Assembly (NCBI GenBank): GCA_003045895.1
Contig: PZPC01000010.1
Location: 1 to 64,000, forward strand
Direction: 5' to 3'
Length of the DNA stretch: 64,000 bases
Origin: Bacteroidota bacterium
Lineage (GTDB): Bacteria > Bacteroidota > Bacteroidia > Chitinophagales > Saprospiraceae
Positions 59,684 through 64,000 of the stretch are shown here, piece by piece. Within the stretch, counting starts at the first letter, position 1. Each line of letters opens with the position of its first letter. Under the pieces are notes generated by a model that was not told where the DNA came from, ran no database searches, and was given only the letters and a program-made list of their open reading frames with translations. The translations under genes were made by a program, and so were the position numbers.

Positions 59684-62680
59684 TTGAAACACATCAATAA
59701 GCTCTTACTATTGGCGTTGGCGTTGGTTTTCCTGACCGCCTGTACAACCCAGAAGAAGCGCAAGGAGTTGTCTACTATGGGTAAGTTGTGGCACAATACC
59801 ACCGCCCACTACAATGGTTTTTTTAATGCGCAGGAAATTATTGACGCCAGTACCCTCGAATTGGCACAACAGCACCAGGACAACTACCTGAAATTGCTCG
59901 ACCTGTACCCTTACACGGCCGTGGATAATCCCCAGGCCGTTGCCGGACCGCTGGACGAGGCTGTCAAGAAGGTCACTGTTGTGATTAATATACACCCTTA
60001 CAGCCAGTGGTCCGACGATTGCTACCTGCTGGCTGGCCAGGCGCTCTACCTCAAGCAAGACTACGAAAGTGCCGAGAAAGCCTTTCGCTACCTGATCAAC
60101 GAATACCCGCTGGAAGATAAGTCCAAGGAGAAAGCCAGTTCCTCAAAAGGGAAGAAGGGTAAGTCGGGAAAAAGCGCCCGTAGCGGCAGCAGCAATACCG
60201 GAGACAAAGCTGTGGGGAGTGGTTTGGAAGATCGCCCCCTCACGGCCCGCGAGAAAGACAAAGCCCGCAAAGCCTACAACCGGGAAGTAGCCAAGCGCAA
60301 AAAACAACGGGAGAAAGATCGCCGTCGGGGCAAGTCTGCTCCCCGTCCGCCAAAAACGGAAGCCACCCCGGAGGAACCAGGCACGCCGACCCCCGCGGCG
60401 CCAGCTCCGGAACCAACCCCTGCTACCGAACCGGTTCGTGCGGGGCTCGTTCGCTTATCTGATGATCCGGCCGATGCTGCCGATGTTGATCCAGACAGCT
60501 ACTTCCTCAAACACCGGCCGGTTTTCCAGGAAGGCCAACTGTGGCTGGCCCGTACGCTGATCGAACGCGACAATTACGACGGTGCGCGCCGCTTGCTCAA
60601 CCAGCTGGATCAGAGCCCGGCAACGTTCAGGGATGTTCGGCGGGAAACCGCTGTGGCCCTGGCCCACCTGGCTATTCAGGATAAAGACTACCCCCTGGCC
60701 ACCACTGCACTTGACCAGGCCATTGAGCTCGCCAATGACAAAGACAGCAAAGCCCGTTACGCCTTCATCCAGGCCCAACTTTTCCAGAACCAGGGTAATA
60801 GTGGTGCGGCTTACGCGGCCTACGAGCAAGTGGTAAAACTACGCCCAGCCTACGTGATGGAATTTGCCGCCCGGTTGAACATGGCCCAAAATGCCTACCT
60901 GTCTGGTCAGGGTTCGGCTACCGAAGCCCTCGCCAACCTGGAGAAAATGCTCAAGGAAGACAAGAACAACCCTTACGAAGACCAGATCTACTTCGCCATG
61001 GCGGGTATTGAACTGACCCAGGGCAACAAGCCGGAGGGGTTGGCATTGCTACAGAAAAGCCTGGGCAGCAGCACCTCCAACCGGGCACAAAAAACCGAAG
61101 CTTACTATAAGCTGGGGAACCTGTTCTACCAACAGGAAGAATACCTGTCGGCCAAATTGTACTTTGACAGTACCCTCACCCTCATGGCCGCTGGCGACGA
61201 ACGCTTCAGCAAAACCGAGCGCCTGCGCAACAACCTGGTCGATATTGCCAAAAACCTGGAAATCATAACCCTCCAGGACAGCCTGCTGATGATAGCCAAC
61301 CTCAGCCCGGAAGCGCAATCGGAATTGGCCAAACAATTGAACGAACAGCGCAACCAGGGAGGTACGGATGCCGCAGCCGGCGCCACCCCACGTGACAAAT
61401 TCAACCCCGGCGGTATAGCGCCGGTTTCTTTAAGTGGTGGCCCGGGCCAGCCCGGCCTGGGGGCAACCTCGTCTATTCAGTCGGAATCCTCCTTCTTTGC
61501 CTACGACGAACGCACCCTCAAGCGAGGCGAACGTGAATTTGACCGCCGCTGGGGCAATCGCCCCCTGGAAGACAACTGGCGGCGATCCAACCGCTCCGAC
61601 GCCGGCTTCGTCGAAGAGGAAACCGTGGTAGCCACCGAAGTCAACCTGCTCACCCAGGAACAAATCGACAAGATTCTCAATGATGTCCCCAAGGACGAAG
61701 GACAGAAAGAAGGGGCCCGCCTCCAGATCAAAAAGGCCATGTACGAATTGGGCCGCCTCTACCGTGACCGCCTCGAAAACAACGAGAAGTGTGTCGAAAT
61801 CCTCGAACAACTCAACGCGCGCTATCCTGGCAACATTCACGAACTGGACAGCTGGTATTACCTGTACCTGGCCTATACCGACCTGAACAACAGCCTCCAG
61901 GCCAAAGTGTACCGCGATAAGATTCTGCAAAAATACCCCACCTCTACCTACGGTGAAATTTTGCAAAACCCCAACTACGCCCAGGAATTCCTGAATACAG
62001 AACGCCAACTGAACCGCAGTTACGACCAGGTCTACCAGCTCTTTGAGCAGGGACAACACCAGCAGGTACTGACCCAGGCACAGCAGAACCTGACTCAAAT
62101 TTCCGGCAAACACCCCCTGAAACCACGCTACGCACTCCTCATGGCCATGAGCACGGGCAGCATCAAGGGCAAGGATACCTACATCAGTGAATTGCAAAAA
62201 GTGATCGGTTCCTACCCCAACACCCCCGAAGAAACCCGGGCCAAGGAAATCCTGCGCTTGCTGGGCGGCGCGGGGGCCAGCCTCCCGGGGCGCACCCAGG
62301 AAGTGGAATCGGCCTTTAAGGTTGACGATGCCGAACTGCACTACGTGATTATCGTCTTTAATTCCGATGATATTGACCTCAACGCCAGTAAGATTACCGT
62401 CTCCGACTACAACACCAAGTACCACAACCTGGATAAGTTGCGCATCTCCAATGTCTATCTCGGCGATGCGAATAACGTGCCCGTACTGGTGTTGCGCCGC
62501 TTTAAAGACAAGGCAGCTGCGATGGAATATTACGAAGGGGTACAAAAAAATGCCACCGATTTTATCAATTCAGGGCAAACGCCTTTCCAAATATTCCCCA
62601 TTACACAGAGCAATTACCGGGAAGTTTTGCGAAACCGTTCGGTGATTGGCTACGACGATTTTTTCCAGGCTAACTACTAG
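59684..62680 (+). CDS. sprE: SprE/PorW-like type IX secretion lipoprotein with TPR repeats
   Basis: 998 residues with a TTG start at 59684: the lipoprotein signal MKHINKLLLLALALVFLTAC (lipobox LTAC, Cys20) follows directly and no in-frame ATG is upstream. The family block MGKLWHNTTAHYNGFFNAQEI comes next. TPR-like helices then alternate with a Lys/Arg-rich linker at about 145-215 (KGKKGKSGKSARSG, KRKKQREKDRRRGK) and a Pro-rich run (TPTPAAPAPEPTPATEP). A further TPR block lies in the middle, and the C-terminal part (LHYVIIVFNSDDIDLN to FFQANY) is a conserved globular domain. SprE/PorW links the T9SS core in the periplasm and is needed for gliding and secretion. A MITE-like element sits directly at its stop codon. 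Confidence 0.9.
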   Translation: MKHINKLLLLALALVFLTACTTQKKRKELSTMGKLWHNTTAHYNGFFNAQEIIDASTLELAQQHQDNYLKLLDLYPYTAVDNPQAVAGPLDEAVKKVTVVINIHPYSQWSDDCYLLAGQALYLKQDYESAEKAFRYLINEYPLEDKSKEKASSSKGKKGKSGKSARSGSSNTGDKAVGSGLEDRPLTAREKDKARKAYNREVAKRKKQREKDRRRGKSAPRPPKTEATPEEPGTPTPAAPAPEPTPATEPVRAGLVRLSDDPADAADVDPDSYFLKHRPVFQEGQLWLARTLIERDNYDGARRLLNQLDQSPATFRDVRRETAVALAHLAIQDKDYPLATTALDQAIELANDKDSKARYAFIQAQLFQNQGNSGAAYAAYEQVVKLRPAYVMEFAARLNMAQNAYLSGQGSATEALANLEKMLKEDKNNPYEDQIYFAMAGIELTQGNKPEGLALLQKSLGSSTSNRAQKTEAYYKLGNLFYQQEEYLSAKLYFDSTLTLMAAGDERFSKTERLRNNLVDIAKNLEIITLQDSLLMIANLSPEAQSELAKQLNEQRNQGGTDAAAGATPRDKFNPGGIAPVSLSGGPGQPGLGATSSIQSESSFFAYDERTLKRGEREFDRRWGNRPLEDNWRRSNRSDAGFVEEETVVATEVNLLTQEQIDKILNDVPKDEGQKEGARLQIKKAMYELGRLYRDRLENNEKCVEILEQLNARYPGNIHELDSWYYLYLAYTDLNNSLQAKVYRDKILQKYPTSTYGEILQNPNYAQEFLNTERQLNRSYDQVYQLFEQGQHQQVLTQAQQNLTQISGKHPLKPRYALLMAMSTGSIKGKDTYISELQKVIGSYPNTPEETRAKEILRLLGGAGASLPGRTQEVESAFKVDDAELHYVIIVFNSDDIDLNASKITVSDYNTKYHNLDKLRISNVYLGDANNVPVLVLRRFKDKAAAMEYYEGVQKNATDFINSGQTPFQIFPITQSNYREVLRNRSVIGYDDFFQANY

Positions 62681-62844
62681 TGGTCTGTCAAGTGTTAATT
62701 TTCCGGTTGAGTGTGAGCGAATTTTGGGGCCAATCAAGGCGGGGGTTCCCGCGCATAGCACCGCTACGTAAGGGTTCTCCAACGCAGAGTGGCCCCAAAA
62801 GACGCCACAGGCTACCTGAAGTTTTAGCCTTGACAGACCACTAG
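62677..62844. mobile_element. MITE-like element, 160 bp, with CTAG flanks
   Basis: TGGTCTGTCAAG (62681-62692) and CTTGACAGACCA (62829-62840) are perfect terminal inverted repeats, each flanked by CTAG (62677-62680 and 62841-62844), consistent with a 4-bp target duplication as made by IS5-group transposases. A second inverted repeat lies inside, TTTTGGGGCCA (62722-62732) with TGGCCCCAAAA (62790-62800), plus a small GCGGG/CCCGC hairpin. No coding capacity. The insertion point is the sprE stop codon, which is preserved. Confidence 0.75.
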
Positions 62845-63104
62845 CCGCAGGCGGTTTAAAAAAAAAGCACCTGCCAACGAGAAAGAGGGGCTACCAAACG
62901 AGTTGTTTGGTAGCCCCTCTTTCTTTTTGTCAACCTGTAGCCACGCTTAGCCTTTGGTAAAATCAGGTGGTGCTGCAAAAAAGTCCGGAGCGGGTGTTAC
63001 AAATTCGATATGACGCAACCGCGCTTTGCCCAATTCTTTGGTAAGGCCTACCGTGGGGTGCCAGCCCCAAAATTTCCAGTGAGTGGCGATAAGTCGCCCT
63101 GCAA
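62845..63104. other. Intergenic region after the MITE-like element
   Basis: It contains the bidirectional terminator and 176 bases beyond it up to the stop at 63105. A minus frame in 62947-63104 reads as fairly protein-like (HWKFWGWHPTVGL), but it is out of frame with the gene at 63105 and has no start of its own. Confidence 0.4.
62881..62928. terminator. Strong terminator between sprE and the convergent gene
   Basis: GAAAGAGGGGCTACCAAAC (62881-62899) pairs perfectly over 19 bp with GTTTGGTAGCCCCTCTTTC (62905-62923), followed by TTTTT. It can act for sprE and, less strongly, for the minus gene. Confidence 0.9.
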
Positions 63105-64000
63105 TTATTGGTTGAGTATTGCCTGCCAGCGGGCAGCGTTTTTCTGGTAATTGGCATTTTCCAATACGGGCGTGGGTAAATCCAGCAGGAAATCCCGCAT
63201 TTCGGGGTAAGTCTCTGGATCCAGCCCGTCGTTGGGGGCATTGCGCAAGTCGAAGTCCAGAAGTTCCTGTGCCGCTGGCCAATCGCCGTTGATGACGTAC
63301 CAAATGGCCTCGACTGCCCGGGGCCAGACCAGGCTGGGTACGCGTTCCAGCGCCTTACCAGCCGCGGTTCGGGCCTGATCAAAATAGCCATTGCGCAACA
63401 GGACAAGGGTATTTTCACCACCGACAAGGGCAATATCCTGGTTTAATATGGGCAACTGGTCGGCAGTAACAATGGCTGCTTTCTCCAACTCCCGGGTAAT
63501 CGCCTGGTAATCCTGAGCGGCGGTCCAGTAAGCGGCAAACGTTTCCCCAAAGCCGACCAATGCTGCATCTTCTTCTATATAGAAATTAGCCAGATCGTCC
63601 ACCTGCTGGAAGTAGTTGTACCTGGCCAGCACGTATTTATTAAGTGATGACAACACCGGAGTAAATGCCGCTTGCGCCAAAGGCGCTATTTCCAGGACTT
63701 CCTTTTCAACTATTTCCGCTACCCTATCGGTAGTTAAATAAGCAGAAGTACTGGTTTGCTCCAGCGCTGCCAGATAAGACCGGTAAGCCAGCATTGGCTG
63801 ATCAGCCAACAGCGCGCAGAGCCCTTTGCGGGCCTGCCAGGGGATTGATTGTTGGGTCTCCACCGTTTGCTCGACCTCTGCTATCTCCTGCAGCATAGCC
63901 GTTGCCTTTTCCGGATACACCTGCATTTTCAGGTAGAGGTACTCCGAGAAAAAGAGCAGGTAGTTGTCCTGATTCGTCGGATTTTCTGGGTCGGTCGCCA
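63105..64000 (-). CDS. Helical-repeat protein, partial (N-terminus beyond window)
   Basis: The frame is open from the window edge to a TAA at 63105. At least 23 codons lie upstream of the first internal Met (ending NYLLFFSEYLYLKMQVYPEK), so the true start is outside. The visible 297 residues are nearly all helical with TPR-like periodicity (ARKGLCALLADQPMLAYRSYLAAL, GYFDQARTAAGKALERVPS, AVEAIWYVINGDWPAAQELL). No signal, membrane or catalytic motif is in the visible part. Probably a tetratricopeptide scaffold; its role is unknown. Confidence 0.8.
   Translation of the reverse strand, partial: ATDPENPTNQDNYLLFFSEYLYLKMQVYPEKATAMLQEIAEVEQTVETQQSIPWQARKGLCALLADQPMLAYRSYLAALEQTSTSAYLTTDRVAEIVEKEVLEIAPLAQAAFTPVLSSLNKYVLARYNYFQQVDDLANFYIEEDAALVGFGETFAAYWTAAQDYQAITRELEKAAIVTADQLPILNQDIALVGGENTLVLLRNGYFDQARTAAGKALERVPSLVWPRAVEAIWYVINGDWPAAQELLDFDLRNAPNDGLDPETYPEMRDFLLDLPTPVLENANYQKNAARWQAILNQ

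Noticed and set aside
62947-63303. Minus frame with protein-like text (HWKFWGWHPTVGL) past the stop at 63105
   Set aside because: It is out of frame with the helical protein, has no start of its own and overlaps it; a frameshifted extension is possible but cannot be supported without homologues.
1-64000. tRNA or rRNA genes
   Set aside because: No cloverleaf with a T-arm GGTTCGAATCC-type core and no rRNA-like conserved block was recognised; a covariance-model search would be decisive.

Overview
The window looks like chromosomal DNA of a gliding, carotenoid-containing member of the Bacteroidota, most likely a Saprospiria/Lewinella-type organism. This is inferred from family content, not from a phylogenetic marker search. 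The grounds are type IX secretion (T9SS) parts (PorP/SprF-like and SprE/PorW-like proteins), several very large secreted proteins ending in gliding-motility or Por-type C-terminal sorting domains, a CrtZ carotenoid hydroxylase, a carboxypeptidase-regulatory-like TonB receptor, and promoters of the Bacteroidota type (TTTG, a 19-20 base gap, TAnnTTTG), the best being at 59593-59623.

Layout. 1-2500 (minus) is the N-terminal 833 residues of a large secreted multidomain protein cut by the window edge. 2.8-4.9 kb is a metZ-like sulfhydrylase preceded by a purine-rich 7-mer repeat array with a 259-bp tandem duplication. 5.0-7.1 kb holds a secreted arylsulfotransferase-like protein and a small lipoprotein whose 3' end lies inside a palindrome. 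7.3-14.4 kb is a PorP/SprF gene followed by a 2056-residue cohesin/Ig-repeat surface protein. 14.9-19.1 kb has signal peptidase I and a three-gene cytochrome/beta-barrel/lipoprotein set. 19.3-20.4 kb has a bacilliredoxin and an acetyltransferase. 20.4-24.5 kb is a tightly packed sensor kinase, REC-thioredoxin reductase fusion and bestrophin. 24.7-28.8 kb has MsrB, a NatAB-type exporter, a TPR-like protein and a flavin reductase. 28.8-35.7 kb encodes a 2307-residue surface protein with about 19 Ig-like repeats. 36-41.7 kb has dodecin, a small winged-helix protein, three glycosyltransferases and a YheT hydrolase. 41.8-49.3 kb has two CotH paralogues, a small membrane protein, CrtZ and a TonB receptor. 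49.4-53.4 kb has RadA, a Bax-inhibitor-1 protein and a dialkylglycine-decarboxylase-like enzyme. 53.5-62.7 kb has a large subtilase, an M23 peptidase and SprE/PorW. A MITE-like element follows, and a helical protein runs off the right edge.

The unifying theme is the cell surface: signal peptidase I and T9SS components handle export, and the four large secreted proteins, the sulfotransferase-like protein and the subtilase are the likely cargo. A second theme is redox control (bacilliredoxin, MsrB, and the kinase/REC-TrxR pair).

The items I consider most worth follow-up are the kinase/REC-TrxR/bestrophin unit with its missing CxxC, the MITE-like element behind sprE, the 7-mer array, and the presence of cohesin-like modules and a dockerin/EF-hand-like loop in two nearby secreted proteins. 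No tRNA, rRNA or CRISPR array was recognised.
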